This document shows, in pieces, positions 8,482 to 18,509 of a DNA stretch of 64,000 nucleotides. The notes below the pieces were generated by a model. That model searched no databases, was not told the DNA's origin, and saw only the letters and a list, made by a program, of their open reading frames with translations. The DNA comes from Bradyrhizobium ottawaense (GTDB lineage Bacteria > Pseudomonadota > Alphaproteobacteria > Rhizobiales > Xanthobacteraceae), in contig NZ_CP029425.2 in NCBI RefSeq assembly GCF_002278135.3, forward strand, positions 6,424,001 through 6,488,000, written 5' to 3'. Each line of letters begins with the position of its first letter. Position 1 is the stretch's first letter. A program made the translations under genes and the position numbers.

Positions 8482-9990
8482 TCACGTCCCCTTCGGCCGC
8501 ACGATGGCCCAGCCGACGCGCAGGAGCTGCTGGCGACCGGTCACCAGCCATTCGAAGGCGCGCGGGACTTCCGGGACGATGCCGGGAAAGCGCTTGAGGA
8601 TGTCCGGCGGCGGCGTGCCGGCGGTATCGGAAGCGCGCCAGACCACGACGCCGCCGGTCTCGCTGAATTTGGCCTGATTGATCCACGGCGTGCGCGCAGG
8701 GTCGGCGTCGATGAAGAGATGCGGCCGGCCGGAATGCAGCGTGATCAGGCTCGCAAGCGAGGTCTCGCCGGCCACCGCACGCAGGCGATGGTTGGTGCGG
8801 CGGGCAAAGCTCTCGTCGAAGAAGTCCGAGATCGCGCGCGCCGGCATCGAGGTCGCGATCTCGTTCGTGCCGGTCCAGGGCAGCAGCAGGACGGCGAGCA
8901 CGACGCCGACGGCCGGCGCCACGACGGCGGCGGCCCAGACCGTCCGCAGCATCCGCGCACGGCGCATCGCGATGAGATCGCCGGCTGCGACCACCACGGC
9001 AAGCCCGGACACAACCAGCACGACGCCGGCGCCGCCGACGACGGAGTCGAGCCCGAGCAGGCCGGAGATGAGCACCGCACCCAGCGCCGGCGCCAGCGCG
9101 AAGAAATAGACGAAGTTGCGCGCCAGCGGCTCGACCGGTGGTCGGTAGATGATCGGCGGCTCCTCGCCCTTGCCGGCGAACAGCCCGGTGTTGAGGAATG
9201 TCAGCGCCGGGATCGCAGCGGCCCCGAGCACGAGGCCGCCGAACAGCCAGGCCGCATGCAGGGCGCGGGCATCCAGCTCCGCAACTTGCGGCAAGGCCGG
9301 CATCACCAGCGTCTCGGCGCGCATCAGCCAGACCGCGTAGGGCAGCGCCAGCACCGCGACGACAACAAGCGCGAACAGCGGATCGAGCGCGCGCAGCGTC
9401 CGGCGGCCGCCGGCGGTCGAGACCGCGAAGACGACGAGCAGCAGCAGCAGGAAGATCGCCGCAGGCGTCGTCAGCAGCAGGAGACCGGCCTCGATCGACC
9501 AGGCGAACCAGGCATTGCCGCGACGCTGGCCGATGATCTGCCAGGAGTGCAGCAGCAGCAGCGCCCAGAGCGGCCGGGCCAGGACAAGCGGGCCGAAGTC
9601 GAGCGCCGACGAGGAGAAGGCGAGCACCGTCATGGTCAAGAGCACCGCGAGCACCGCCTGCTGCGAGCCGACCACGGCGCGGGAGAGATGATAGAGCGCA
9701 ATGAACGTCGCGATCTCGCAGAGCTCGGCGAGCACATAGACGCCGAACATGTGGCCGCCGGCGGCGCGATAGGCGATGTCGGCGAGCCAGACCGGCAAGG
9801 GCGGACCGAGATCGGTGCCGACCTGGTATTCGCGTCCGAAAGCCAGGAGCGTCGCAAGGCTGCCAGGCGGGCTGCGGTAGAACACCAGCGCCACGAACAG
9901 CCACATCGCGGCCTGCAGCAGCACGGCGATCCAGACGATCAGCCGCGGCCGGGCGCGAATGAGCTCGATGACCAGGGAGGTAAACCGCAT
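8482..9990 (-). CDS. multi-pass membrane protein, glycosyltransferase-39-like
   Basis: A 502-residue integral membrane protein with about a dozen hydrophobic helices. It has the layout of GT39/ArnT-type or DUF2029-type lipid-linked sugar transferases: a first helix, then a periplasmic loop with acidic residues (GREYQVGTDLGPPLP), then further helices and a soluble C-terminal part. The loop acid D after the first helix is consistent with such enzymes, but neither donor nor acceptor can be named. The start is ambiguous: ATG at 9990 was chosen, and an in-frame TTG at 10014 would add 8 residues. A repeat B copy borders the 3' end. Confidence 0.6.
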   Translation of the reverse strand: MRFTSLVIELIRARPRLIVWIAVLLQAAMWLFVALVFYRSPPGSLATLLAFGREYQVGTDLGPPLPVWLADIAYRAAGGHMFGVYVLAELCEIATFIALYHLSRAVVGSQQAVLAVLLTMTVLAFSSSALDFGPLVLARPLWALLLLHSWQIIGQRRGNAWFAWSIEAGLLLLTTPAAIFLLLLLVVFAVSTAGGRRTLRALDPLFALVVVAVLALPYAVWLMRAETLVMPALPQVAELDARALHAAWLFGGLVLGAAAIPALTFLNTGLFAGKGEEPPIIYRPPVEPLARNFVYFFALAPALGAVLISGLLGLDSVVGGAGVVLVVSGLAVVVAAGDLIAMRRARMLRTVWAAAVVAPAVGVVLAVLLLPWTGTNEIATSMPARAISDFFDESFARRTNHRLRAVAGETSLASLITLHSGRPHLFIDADPARTPWINQAKFSETGGVVVWRASDTAGTPPPDILKRFPGIVPEVPRAFEWLVTGRQQLLRVGWAIVRPKGT

Positions 9991-10122
9991 GCAACGCCCG
10001 AAAGATGCAGCCAACCCGTCCAGCCGGCCCTATTCGCTCACAAACACTTTGATAAGGGGCGCTGCGCGTTGTGGCAACGACGGTTTCCTCGTCATGCCCT
10101 GGCTTGTCCCGCCTGGCTAACT

Positions 10123-10980
10123 CTAGAGATTCGCCGACGCGTCGATTTCGACGCTGGCTTCCACCGGCACCTCGACCTCGGTCACCGCAAACAGATCCGG
10201 CACCGGCTCGACGGTCCACGGCATGTGCTTGGCGCGTGCGGCCGCGACCGGGGCGAAGAAGCGGCGGTGATGGACGGAGGGGCCGAGGCGGTCGAGCGCG
10301 TCGAGGTGCTCGGGGACGGCGTAGCCCTTGTGCTGCTCGAAGCCGTAGCCGGGACAGTCCTGCGCCAGAGCGCACATCAGGCGGTCGCGCGTCACCTTGG
10401 CGATGATGGAGGCCGCCGCGATCGACAGCACGATGCCATCGCCGCCGATCACGGCTTCGCAATCGCAAGGAGTGTCGAGCCGGTCGCGGCCGTCGACGAA
10501 GACGTGCCTGGGCGCCTCCGGCAGTGCCACGACGGCGCGCTTCAGCGCCCACAATGAGGCGCGCAATATATTGTCGCGGTCGATTCGCGAGGGCGAGGCG
10601 ACGGCGACCGAGACCTGGGCGGTGGCGCAGATCTTGTCGAACAGTTTTTCGCGCTCCTCCGCCGTCAGGCGCTTGGAATCGTCGATGCCGCGCGGGATGC
10701 GGTCGGGGTCGAGAATCACGGCTGCAGCCACCACGGGGCCGGCGAGCGGCCCGCGGCCGGCCTCGTCGCAGCCGGCGACCGGCCAGACGCCGCACTTGAT
10801 CAGCGCGCGCTCGCGCCGGAAGCTCGGCGGTGCGACCGCGATGATGCCTTTCTTGCCTGCGGGAACGGTCGTTGTTTTGGTCGCAGGCGCTTTGCCGGCC
10901 TTGGCGGGCGCTGCCTTTTTCGCAGCGTCCTTCCTTGGCGCGTCTTTGGCCGGTGTCTTGGCGGACTTGTCCCGAATCAT
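10123..10980 (-). CDS. rnhB: ribonuclease HII with basic N-terminal tail
   Basis: RNase HII cleaves RNA within RNA-DNA hybrids and single ribonucleotides in DNA. The catalytic [13 protein letters not shown] motif is at about 72-84, followed by [14 protein letters not shown] and, later, the [11 protein letters not shown] and [10 protein letters not shown] motifs. The 285-residue product is longer than the usual 200-230. The first 50 residues are a Lys/Ala/Pro-rich tail, probably disordered and nucleic-acid binding, as seen in some rhizobial homologs. ATG at 10980 was chosen as start. Confidence 0.95.
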   Translation of the reverse strand: MIRDKSAKTPAKDAPRKDAAKKAAPAKAGKAPATKTTTVPAGKKGIIAVAPPSFRRERALIKCGVWPVAGCDEAGRGPLAGPVVAAAVILDPDRIPRGIDDSKRLTAEEREKLFDKICATAQVSVAVASPSRIDRDNILRASLWALKRAVVALPEAPRHVFVDGRDRLDTPCDCEAVIGGDGIVLSIAAASIIAKVTRDRLMCALAQDCPGYGFEQHKGYAVPEHLDALDRLGPSVHHRRFFAPVAAARAKHMPWTVEPVPDLFAVTEVEVPVEASVEIDASANL

Positions 10981-11053
10981 GGCGGGGATCGTGCGCAAGC
11001 GGCCCGGCCGGCGCAACCGGGAACCCGGCGCAATTCCCGTTATTCAGGCCGCC

Positions 11054-11509
11054 CTACTCCGCCAGATGCACCCGCCGGTCCTCGCCGACCTCGATGCCGG
11101 GTGCGACCACGACCTCCCAGGGATGGCCGTCGGGATCGGCAAAATAACCGGAATAGCCGCCGTAATCGGTCTCGTGCGCGGCCTTCGCGAGCTTTGCCCC
11201 CTTGCCGAGGGCAAAGGCCAGCACTGCATCGACCTCCTCTCGGGTCCGACAGTTCCAGGCGATCGTGATGCCGCGGAAGGTCGATGGCCTCGGCTGGTCC
11301 GGCAACGCCGCGTCGGCCGCGAGCTGATCCCAAGGATACAGCGCGAGCACCGGACCGCAGGTATCGTAGAACGCCACCGCCTCGCCGGTCGCCTTTAGCC
11401 GGCGCGAGAACCCGAGCGCGTCGTAAAAGGCGATGCTGGCGCGGATATCGCTGACACCGAGCGTGATGACGGTGAGCCGCGGCACCGGAGCCGAAACTTG
11501 CTTACTCAT
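11054..11509 (-). CDS. VOC-family (glyoxalase/dioxygenase fold) protein
   Basis: A 151-residue single-domain vicinal-oxygen-chelate protein. It shows the paired beta-alpha-beta-beta-beta pattern: ITLGVSDIRASIAFYDALGF at the start and YFADPDGHPWEVVVAPG near the end, with candidate metal ligands His and Glu in GHPWEV. Members include glyoxalase I, resistance proteins and dioxygenases; the substrate is not evident. GAAGAGG about 6 nt before the ATG at 11509 supports that start. The radical SAM gene lies 25 nt upstream on the same strand. Confidence 0.8.
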   Translation of the reverse strand: MSKQVSAPVPRLTVITLGVSDIRASIAFYDALGFSRRLKATGEAVAFYDTCGPVLALYPWDQLAADAALPDQPRPSTFRGITIAWNCRTREEVDAVLAFALGKGAKLAKAAHETDYGGYSGYFADPDGHPWEVVVAPGIEVGEDRRVHLAE

Positions 11510-11534
11510 ACGACACCTCTTCCACACTTCCCGC

Positions 11535-12701
11535 TCAGAACAGGCTCAGCTGATCGCCGTTCCGCTTCGGCCGGGCAAAATGATCCGTGGTCAGCTTGGA
11601 GCGCCTTTTGTTGAGGCCGAGCCTGTCGCAGGCGATCTCGAAGCGGCGGCCGATGGTCCAGGCCATCGGTCCGGTGCCCTTCATCCGCTCGCCCCATTTC
11701 GCATCGTAGTCGCGCCCGCCGCGCATGTCGCGGATCAGCGTAAAGACGTGGCGATAGCGGTCCGGATAGTTCGCCATCAGCCATTCGCGGAAGAGATCGC
11801 GCACCTCCAGCGGCAGCCGCAGCAGCACATAGGAGGCCTCCTTGACGCCGGCATGGGCGGCCGCGTCCAGGATGCGCTCGATCTCGGAATCGTTCAGCGC
11901 GGGGATCACGGGCGCGACCATCACGGTGGTCGGGATGCCGGCGTCCGAGAGCTGCTTCAGCGCTTCCAGCCGCTTCGGCGGCGTCGAGGCGCGCGGCTCC
12001 ATGGTGCGCGCCAGCTTCGGATCGAGCGAGGTGACCGAGATGGCGACCTTGGCGAGGTTGCGCTTGGCCATCCGCGCGAGAATATCGATGTCGCGCACCA
12101 CCAGCGCCGATTTGGTGACGATGCCGACGGGATGGCCGGCACGCTCGAGAACCTCGAGGATGCCGCGCATGATTTTGCGCTCGCGCTCGATCGGCTGATA
12201 GGGATCGGTGTTGGTGCCGATCGCGATCATCCGGGGCTCATAGCCGGTCGCGGCGAGCTCCTTCTCCAGCAGCGCCGGCGCCTCGGGCTTGACGAACAGT
12301 TTTGACTCGAAGTCGAGCCCCGGCGACAGGCCGAGATAGGCATGGGTCGGCCGCGCGAAGCAATAAACGCAGCCATGCTCACAGCCGCGATAGGGATTGA
12401 TCGAGCGATCGAAGCCGATATCGGGGGAATCGTTGCGGGTGATCACCTTGCGTGAGGTGTCGACCCCGACACTGGTCTTGAACGGCGGCAGCTCTTCCAG
12501 GCTCTGCCAGCCGTCGTCGAAGGCGACGCGCGCCTCGGCCTCATAGCGGCCGCTGGCATTGGACTGTGCGCCCCGCCCTCGCCTGCGCGCGCGGTCGATG
12601 GCGACGCCAAGTTCTGGAAAGTCAGAGTCCACACCCGCCGGCTCGGAGGGCGCCTTGACCGGCGGGTGCTTGAGAGCATGAGACGATGCTGCTGGACTCA
12701 T
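11535..12701 (-). CDS. PA0069-family radical SAM protein
   Basis: A 388-residue radical SAM protein. The cluster motif C-x3-C-x2-C (C107, C111, C114) is in the segment YRGCEHGCVYCFARPTHAY, which is diagnostic of the PA0069 subgroup related to spore photoproduct lyase-like proteins. The lead-in DTSRKVITRNDSPDIGFDRSINP is also typical. The function of this subgroup is not established. ATG at 12701 was chosen; a TTG 21 nt upstream is in frame. It probably shares a transcript with the VOC gene that follows 25 nt later. Confidence 0.88.
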   Translation of the reverse strand: MSPAASSHALKHPPVKAPSEPAGVDSDFPELGVAIDRARRRGRGAQSNASGRYEAEARVAFDDGWQSLEELPPFKTSVGVDTSRKVITRNDSPDIGFDRSINPYRGCEHGCVYCFARPTHAYLGLSPGLDFESKLFVKPEAPALLEKELAATGYEPRMIAIGTNTDPYQPIERERKIMRGILEVLERAGHPVGIVTKSALVVRDIDILARMAKRNLAKVAISVTSLDPKLARTMEPRASTPPKRLEALKQLSDAGIPTTVMVAPVIPALNDSEIERILDAAAHAGVKEASYVLLRLPLEVRDLFREWLMANYPDRYRHVFTLIRDMRGGRDYDAKWGERMKGTGPMAWTIGRRFEIACDRLGLNKRRSKLTTDHFARPKRNGDQLSLF

Positions 12702-12754
12702 GAAGCGAGGATAGCACGACAACGGAACAAATCAAGAACACAAACAAAAAATGG

Positions 12755-12778
12755 GAAAACAACCCCATGCAAAGTAGG
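12755..12778 (+). repeat. repeat family D, copy 1
   Basis: A 24-nt word containing AACAACCCCATGC followed by AAAGTAGG. It recurs with one mismatch at 57114-57137. It lies in the gap between the radical SAM and phosphoketolase genes, just before a small hairpin GCGCCC-aaatttc-GGGCGC. Confidence 0.6.
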
Positions 12779-12911
12779 CGCCCAAATTTCGGGCGCGGTC
12801 CTTTGACCTCACGCAACACCCCCGTCATGACGATCTCGTTTGATGCCGGTCAGGGATCAATCGTCGCGGAACAATGTTGGTGACGATCGCCGGGTGAAGG
12901 TCAGCAGGAAC

Positions 12912-15326
12912 ATGACAAAACAACAACAATCGGCCGCGGCAAGCAGCAACCTCGACCTCCTCGATCGCTACTGGCGCGCCGCAAATTACCTCTCCGTCGG
13001 GCAAATCTACCTGCTCGACAATCCGCTGCTGCGCGAGCCCCTGCGGGCCGAGCACATCAAGCCGCGCTTGCTCGGCCATTGGGGCACGACGCCCGGCCTG
13101 AACTTCATCTACGCCCATCTCAACCGCGTCATCCGCGCGCTCGATATCAGCGTGCTCTATGTCTGCGGTCCCGGCCATGGCGGTCCCGGCATGGTCGCCA
13201 ACACCTATCTGGAGGGCAGCTACAGCGAGATCTATCCCGACATCGCGCGCGACAAGGACGGATTGCGCAAGCTGTTCAGGCAGTTCTCGTTTCCCGGCGG
13301 CATTCCGAGCCACGCGGCACCGGAAACGCCGGGCTCGATCCACGAAGGCGGCGAGCTCGGCTACGCGCTGGTGCACGCCTACGGTGCAGCGCTGGACAAT
13401 CCTGATTTGATCGTGGCTTGCGTGGTCGGTGACGGCGAAGCGGAAACCGGCCCGCTCGCTGCCTCCTGGCACTCCAACAAGTTCCTGAACCCCGCGCATG
13501 ACGGCGCGGTGCTGCCGATCCTGCATCTGAACGGCTACAAGATCGCCAATCCGACCGTGCTCGGGCGAATGCCCAACAGCGAGATCCGCGATCTCTTCCG
13601 CGGCTTCGGCCACGAGCCGCTGTTCGTCGAGGGTGATGATCCCAAATTGATGCACCAGGCCATGGCGGACGCGCTCGACGTCTCGCTCGCCAGCATCCGC
13701 TCGATCCAGCAGCACGCACGGGACGGGCGCAAAAGCGTCGAGCGGCCGCGCTGGCCGATGATCGTGCTGCGCAGTCCGAAGGGTTGGACCGGTCCGAAAG
13801 AGGTCGACGGCAAGAAGGTCGAGGGTTTTTGGCGCGCCCATCAAGTCCCGGTGGCTGGTTGTCGCGAGAACCCGGCGCACCTCAAAGTTCTCGAAGACTG
13901 GATGCGCAGCTACGAGCCCGAAAAGCTGTTCGACCAGAGCGGCGCGCTCATTCCAGAACTTCAGGCGCTCGCGCCCGAAGGCATTCGCCGCATGGGCGCC
14001 AATCCGCATGCCAATGGTGGCCTGCTCAAAAAGGAGCTGAGGCTGCCGGACTTCCGCAGCTTTGCCATCGAGGTGCCGCAGCCCGGCGGCGCCATCGGGG
14101 AAGCGACGCGCGAGCTCGGCAAATTCCTGCGCGACGTCATCCGCCTCAATGCGAAGGAGCGCAATTTCCGCATCATGGGCCCGGACGAAACCGCGTCAAA
14201 CCGGCTGGACGCAGTGTTCGAGGAGACCGAGCGGGTCTGGATGGAGCCGATCGAGCCCTATGACGTGCACCTCGCGCAAGACGGCCGCGTGATGGAAGTC
14301 TTGAGCGAGCATCTCTGCCAGGGCTGGCTCGAGGGCTATCTGCTCACCGGCCGCCATGGTTTCTTCTCCTGCTACGAGGCCTTCATCCACATCGTGGATT
14401 CCATGTTCAACCAGCACGCCAAATGGCTGAAGGTCACGCGCGATCTGCCATGGCGGCGCCCGATCGCCTCGCTCAACTATCTCCTGACCTCGCATGTCTG
14501 GCGGCAGGACCATAACGGCTTCAGCCATCAGGATCCCGGCTTCGTCGATCTCGTCGCCAACAAGAAGGCCGACATCGTTCGCATCTACTTTCCGCCCGAT
14601 GCCAACACGCTGCTGTGGATCGCCGATCACTGCCTGCGGACCTACAACCGCATCAATGTCATCGTCGCCGGCAAGCAGCCGGCGCCGCAATGGCTGTCGA
14701 TGCAGGACGCTGCCACGCATTGCGATGCCGGCATTGGCATCTGGAGCTGGGCGGGGACGGAAGATGCGGGCCAGGAGCCCGACGTGGTGATGGCCTGCGC
14801 CGGCGACGTCCCGACGCTGGAGACGCTCGCCGCCGTCGACCTGTTGCGCAAGGCGCTGCCGGATTTGAAGATCCGCGTCGTCAACGTCGTCGATCTCATG
14901 ACGCTGCAACCGAAAGACCAGCATCCGCACGGCCTGTCCGACCGCGACTTCGACAGCCTGTTCACGCGCGACAAGCCTGTCATCTTCGCCTATCACGGCT
15001 ATCCCTACCTGATCCATCGGCTGACCTATAACCGCACCAATCATGCCGGCATGCATGTGCGCGGCTTTGCCGAGGAAGGCACCACGACGACACCGTTCGA
15101 CATGGTCGTGCTCAACGAGCTCGACCGCTACCACCTCGCGATCGAGGCGATCGAACGCGTGCCCGGGCTCGCGGCCAAGGCTGCGCAAGCGAAGCAGCAA
15201 TTCCGTGACAAGCTGATCGAGCATTCGCGCTATGTGCGCGAGCACGGCGAGGACATGCCTGAGATCCAAGGCTGGGTCTGGCCTAACAGCTCCGGCGGCA
15301 ATACCCCGGCCGAAGCCGGCGACTAG
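12912..15326 (+). CDS. xfp: phosphoketolase (xylulose 5-phosphate/fructose 6-phosphate)
   Basis: This thiamine-diphosphate enzyme splits xylulose 5-phosphate or fructose 6-phosphate with phosphate to give acetyl phosphate plus a shorter sugar phosphate. The 804-residue length fits. Recognisable parts are the N-terminal [15 protein letters not shown], the GPGHGG motif, the ThDP-binding [14 protein letters not shown] segment, and [11 protein letters not shown] in the central domain. ATG at 12912 follows AGCAGGAAC. The earlier in-frame start at 12840 would add a tail unlike the family. Acetate kinase follows 2 nt after the stop, so acetyl phosphate is passed straight to ATP formation. Confidence 0.96.
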   Translation: MTKQQQSAAASSNLDLLDRYWRAANYLSVGQIYLLDNPLLREPLRAEHIKPRLLGHWGTTPGLNFIYAHLNRVIRALDISVLYVCGPGHGGPGMVANTYLEGSYSEIYPDIARDKDGLRKLFRQFSFPGGIPSHAAPETPGSIHEGGELGYALVHAYGAALDNPDLIVACVVGDGEAETGPLAASWHSNKFLNPAHDGAVLPILHLNGYKIANPTVLGRMPNSEIRDLFRGFGHEPLFVEGDDPKLMHQAMADALDVSLASIRSIQQHARDGRKSVERPRWPMIVLRSPKGWTGPKEVDGKKVEGFWRAHQVPVAGCRENPAHLKVLEDWMRSYEPEKLFDQSGALIPELQALAPEGIRRMGANPHANGGLLKKELRLPDFRSFAIEVPQPGGAIGEATRELGKFLRDVIRLNAKERNFRIMGPDETASNRLDAVFEETERVWMEPIEPYDVHLAQDGRVMEVLSEHLCQGWLEGYLLTGRHGFFSCYEAFIHIVDSMFNQHAKWLKVTRDLPWRRPIASLNYLLTSHVWRQDHNGFSHQDPGFVDLVANKKADIVRIYFPPDANTLLWIADHCLRTYNRINVIVAGKQPAPQWLSMQDAATHCDAGIGIWSWAGTEDAGQEPDVVMACAGDVPTLETLAAVDLLRKALPDLKIRVVNVVDLMTLQPKDQHPHGLSDRDFDSLFTRDKPVIFAYHGYPYLIHRLTYNRTNHAGMHVRGFAEEGTTTTPFDMVVLNELDRYHLAIEAIERVPGLAAKAAQAKQQFRDKLIEHSRYVREHGEDMPEIQGWVWPNSSGGNTPAEAGD

Positions 15327-15328
15327 CC

Positions 15329-16519
15329 ATGTCGGACACGGTCCTCGTCCTCAACTCGGGATCGTCGAGCATCAAGTTCGGCCTGTTCGAGATCTCGGCT
15401 GTTGAACCCCGCCTGCTCTGCAAGGGGCTGCTCGACGAGCACGAGGCAAAACCCCGGCTCGTGGTGAAGAGCCCCGCGGGCGAAGACCTGTTCGAGACAG
15501 CGAGCGAGGCGCCGGACGCCGACGGCGGCCATCTGTTCGCCGATGTGCTCGCGTTCATCGAGGACCGTTTCGGCGAACACCATCTGCGTGCCGTCGGCCA
15601 TCGCATCGTTCACGGCGGGCCGGACTATTCAGGGCCGATCGCGCTGACCGACGACGTCACCGCGAAGCTGGAGGCATTGACGCCGCTGGCGCCGCTGCAC
15701 CAGCCGCGGTGCCTCGCGCCAATTCGTGCGCTCGCGGCGATTCGACCAGCGCTGAGGCAGATCGCTTGCTTCGATACGGCGTTCCATCACGGCCTGGCGC
15801 CGCCGGCGAGCCGCTTCGCCATTCCGAGGCGCTACGAGGAACGTGGCGTCCGACGCTACGGATTTCACGGCCTCTCCTTCGAATATGTCGCGGGACGCCT
15901 CGCCGAGATTGCGCCGGAGCTCATCGCCAAGCGTACCGTCATCGCGCATCTCGGCAACGGCGCCAGCCTGTGCGCGTTGCGCAACGGCCGCAGCGTCGAC
16001 ACCACCATGGGGCTGACGCCGCTCGACGGTCTCGTGATGGGCACACGCTGCGGCACGATCGATCCCGGCGTGCTGCTCTATCTGCAGCAGCACGAAAAGA
16101 TCTCGATCGAGGATGTCCAGCACCTGCTCTATCACCAGTCGGGCCTGCTCGGCGTCTCCGGCATCTCCGCGGACATGCGCACGCTGCTTGCGAGCGGCGA
16201 GATTGCCGCGCGAGACGCGGTCGATCTTTTCACCTTCCGCGCCGCGCAGCAGGTCGCGATGATGGCAACCACGCTTGGCGGCCTCGACTGTCTGGTCTTC
16301 ACCGGCGGCATCGGCGAGCACGCCAAGGAGATCCGCAGCGCGATCGGCGAACGTCTCGCATGGATGGGCGTGCGCATCGATGCCGCGGCGAATGAGGAGA
16401 CACGTGAGCGGATCAGCGGTAGCGATAGCGCAGTCGATGTGCTCGTCATTGCAACCAATGAAGAGCTGACGATCGCGCGCCATTGCGCTGCGCTGCTGCA
16501 GCAAGGCCATCCCAGCTGA
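15329..16519 (+). CDS. ackA: acetate kinase
   Basis: Acetate kinase converts acetyl phosphate and ADP to acetate and ATP, reversibly. The 396-residue product has the family signatures VLNSGSSSIKFGLFE at the N-terminus, RRYGFHGLSFEYV in the middle, the phosphate-binding HLGNGASL, and FTGGIGEHAKEIR near the C-terminus. Its ATG lies 2 nt after the phosphoketolase stop, so the two genes form a tight operon. No phosphotransacetylase gene is seen beside it, which fits use with phosphoketolase rather than the Pta route. Confidence 0.96.
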   Translation: MSDTVLVLNSGSSSIKFGLFEISAVEPRLLCKGLLDEHEAKPRLVVKSPAGEDLFETASEAPDADGGHLFADVLAFIEDRFGEHHLRAVGHRIVHGGPDYSGPIALTDDVTAKLEALTPLAPLHQPRCLAPIRALAAIRPALRQIACFDTAFHHGLAPPASRFAIPRRYEERGVRRYGFHGLSFEYVAGRLAEIAPELIAKRTVIAHLGNGASLCALRNGRSVDTTMGLTPLDGLVMGTRCGTIDPGVLLYLQQHEKISIEDVQHLLYHQSGLLGVSGISADMRTLLASGEIAARDAVDLFTFRAAQQVAMMATTLGGLDCLVFTGGIGEHAKEIRSAIGERLAWMGVRIDAAANEETRERISGSDSAVDVLVIATNEELTIARHCAALLQQGHPS

Positions 16520-16536
16520 AAGAACGTGTCAGTCTC

Positions 16537-16658
16537 GTAGCGTGGACAAAGCGACTTGTCCGCCGTTGCTCGACGAGCGAAGGCGGAAGCGTGCCCACCA
16601 CGTCTGTCAATGTGGCGTCGATGGTGGGCAGGGCGCAAGTGCGCCTTTGCCCACCTAC
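16537..16658 (+). repeat. repeat family A, copy 2 (long form)
   Basis: About 122 nt, bounded by GTAG and CTAC, with the shared cores ACAAAGCGACTTGTCCGCC, GGCGGAAGCGTGCCCAC and GCGCCTTTGCCCAC. It aligns over its full length with the reverse complement of copy 3 (19494-19616). The outer arms have decayed relative to copy 1. It lies between convergent ackA and the RMD1-like gene. Confidence 0.8.
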
Positions 16659-16705
16659 GATTCCTGACTCGTGTGGACAGAAGAGGGCACAATGGCACGC
16701 ACGAA

Positions 16706-17545
16706 CTAATGCGTCCCGGTCAGGATCTGAAAACACCCGATCGCGACCTCGATCACGATCAGGACCACGACCGCGATCTCCAGGCGGAGCGAGCGCTGGG
16801 TGTCGATGATGTCGGTCAGCGCGTTGGCGGTTTCCGACACCGCGGTGAGCTTGCGCTCGAGCGTGTCGAGGCGTTCTTTCAGCTCGTACTCGTCCTCGAG
16901 GCGCGAATAGAGCCGGTCGAGCTCGGGCTTCTCCCAGAGCACGTCGGGCTTCTCGGCGATCGCGACGCGCCCGGCGACGCGCTGCTGCACCAGCAGTGCA
17001 TTGCCGATCAGTTGCAGGATGCCCTTGCGACGGCGCGGCGTGCGGCCGTGCTCGGCGAGCTCCCGCGCAAACGGCTCGATCACATCGAAGACCGCGGCGA
17101 CGCGGCGCTCGTCGCGCGCGAGCGACGTACTCTTGGCGAGCGCGTCCGCAACCAGCAGCAGCCGGTCGTCGGAGAACTTTGCGAGACAGATCGGCCCGCC
17201 CGGCTGGATCGCTTCAGTGCTTTCATCCTTGCAGAGCTGTGCCTGCGCAATCTCTTCCTCGTACGGGCTGAACTCGCCGATTACCCGCGGCTTCAGGCTG
17301 TCGATCAGCACTTTCTCCTCGGACGGGAGCAGCCCGATCAGCACCACGACGCCGTAACGGAAGATCACGGCGAGGCCGGCATGGACACGGAAGGCGGCGG
17401 GCGTCGACGAGACCAGCGTGCCGATCTCGAGACCGGCGGCGTTGATGCGATCGCCCAGCATCAGCGCGCGGATCCGCAAGGTCGGCGCAGACTCCGGCTT
17501 CGGCGATGTCGAGGCCGTGCCAACAGCGAGTTGATCGGCGTTCAC
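16706..17545 (-). CDS. RMD1/YagE (DUF155) family protein with C-terminal membrane anchor
   Basis: A 279-residue protein matching the DUF155/RMD1 pattern: the segment around LPSEEKVLIDSLKPRV, then SDDRLLLVADALAKSTSLARDE, EPFARELAEHGRTPRRRKG and WEKPELDRLYSRLEDEYELKERLDTLERKL, which is probably coiled coil. One hydrophobic helix follows at about 255-272. Family members occur from bacteria to mitochondria; yeast RMD proteins affect microtubules or mitochondrial translation, but the bacterial role is unknown. GTG at 17545 is chosen because GGAGG lies 6 nt before it. Confidence 0.8.
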   Translation of the reverse strand: MNADQLAVGTASTSPKPESAPTLRIRALMLGDRINAAGLEIGTLVSSTPAAFRVHAGLAVIFRYGVVVLIGLLPSEEKVLIDSLKPRVIGEFSPYEEEIAQAQLCKDESTEAIQPGGPICLAKFSDDRLLLVADALAKSTSLARDERRVAAVFDVIEPFARELAEHGRTPRRRKGILQLIGNALLVQQRVAGRVAIAEKPDVLWEKPELDRLYSRLEDEYELKERLDTLERKLTAVSETANALTDIIDTQRSLRLEIAVVVLIVIEVAIGCFQILTGTH

Positions 17546-17870
17546 AGGAAGCCTCCGCCGCCACCAAAGTCACACATGTCCCGTTCGAACCTTTCTTGCA
17601 GGGCGCCCCGTCCCTGCAGGAGCCAACTACCCGCGCGCCGCGCAATGTCGCCGTAAAACTCCAGGTCAATCCCCCCGGGACGAGCTTGTGCCGAAACATT
17701 CGGCAACATCGCCAACCCGCGCGTGACACATTTGGCTGCGAGGACTGGCTGCAGTTTACCATCGCACGCCGAAGCGCGGCCGGAAAGTTGCACTCGGCAA
17801 CGCCACGTGTTTATGACAACATCATAACAAGCTACGCTTCTCCCGAAGTGCAGACATTGAAGCCTCAATC
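17546..17870. other. intergenic region between divergent RMD1-like and glycosyltransferase genes
   Basis: These 325 nt hold the ribosome site of the RMD1-like gene, a small inverted repeat GCAGGG-N8-CCCTGC near 17599-17618, and the TTATGA/TCATAA dyad reported separately. No coding signal or RNA gene was recognised. Confidence 0.4.
17811..17827 (+). promoter_or_regulatory. small dyad TTATGA-N5-TCATAA
   Basis: Perfect 6-bp arms around CAACA, 44 nt before the glycosyltransferase ATG at 17871. The size and AT-rich arms suit a dimeric repressor site, but no regulator is identified. Confidence 0.3.
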
Positions 17871-18446
17871 ATGCTGAGCGTCATCATTCCGACCGAAGGC
17901 GTCGAGCAGACCGCGGTGGCGACTCTGGCCGCGCTGGTCCCCGGGGCCGCCGCCGGCGTCATCCGCGAGGTGCTTCTGGTCGACGGCACCCGCAACGGCG
18001 TCATCGAGCGGGTTGCCGACGTCGCAGGCTGCCGTTTCGTCGGCTTCGAGGGATCCTCGCAAGGCGCCGCGCTCGCGGCCGGCGCGCTCCAGGCCCGCTC
18101 GCCGTGGCTGATGTTCCTGCCCGCAGGCGCCGTGCTCGAAACCGGCTGGATCGAGGAAACCACCCAGTTCATCCAGGCCGTCGCGACCAGCGGACGGGAC
18201 CGCGCTGCCGTGTTCCGCTATGCGCGCTCGCCTTACGCCGATACCGGATTGCGCGACATCCTCCGGGCCGTGGTGCGGAGGGTGATCGGCCCGCTCGGCG
18301 ATCAGGGCCTTTTGATCGCGCGTGATCATTACGACCGGATCGGCGGCTACCCGCCGCAGGCCCGCCGTTCCGAGGCACGGCTGCTCCGCCGGCTCGGCCG
18401 CTCGTCCCGGACCGTGCTGCGCAGCCAGATCGTGATGGTCGGCTGA
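17871..18446 (+). CDS. small glycosyltransferase-2-like protein
   Basis: A 191-residue protein starting LSVIIPTEGVEQTAVATLAAL, the typical first strand of GT-A family 2 enzymes. VLLVDGTRNG comes in place of the usual strand 2 acid, and WLMFLPAGAVLETGWIEE resembles the region with the metal-binding motif. The ordinary DxD motif is not clear, and the protein is shorter than most GT2 enzymes, so activity is uncertain. A glycosyltransferase fold is well supported; donor and acceptor are unknown. It precedes the MarR-GNAT gene by 63 nt, but a strong dyad separates them. Confidence 0.65.
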   Translation: MLSVIIPTEGVEQTAVATLAALVPGAAAGVIREVLLVDGTRNGVIERVADVAGCRFVGFEGSSQGAALAAGALQARSPWLMFLPAGAVLETGWIEETTQFIQAVATSGRDRAAVFRYARSPYADTGLRDILRAVVRRVIGPLGDQGLLIARDHYDRIGGYPPQARRSEARLLRRLGRSSRTVLRSQIVMVG

Positions 18447-18459
18447 AGCCACCTGATAC

Positions 18460-18493
18460 TTGCCAAAGTCAAATAATTAATTGACAATGGCAA
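18460..18493 (+). promoter_or_regulatory. 34-bp operator-like dyad before the MarR-GNAT gene
   Basis: Arms TTGCCA-aa-GTCAA (18460-18472) and TTGAC-aa-TGGCAA (18481-18493) mirror each other around an AT-rich centre; 28 of 34 positions pair. It ends 16 nt before the ATG at 18510. The position and size fit a MarR-type dimer site used for autoregulation. TTGACA at 18481-18486 may also serve as a -35 element. Confidence 0.6.
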
Positions 18494-18509
18494 ATATTGA
18501 GGTGCCGTC

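Noticed and set aside
12840..12860. FNR/FixK-like box TTGAT ... ATCAA before phosphoketolase
   Set aside because: The half-sites are 11 nt apart; the consensus needs 4, so it is unlikely to bind FNR or FixK.
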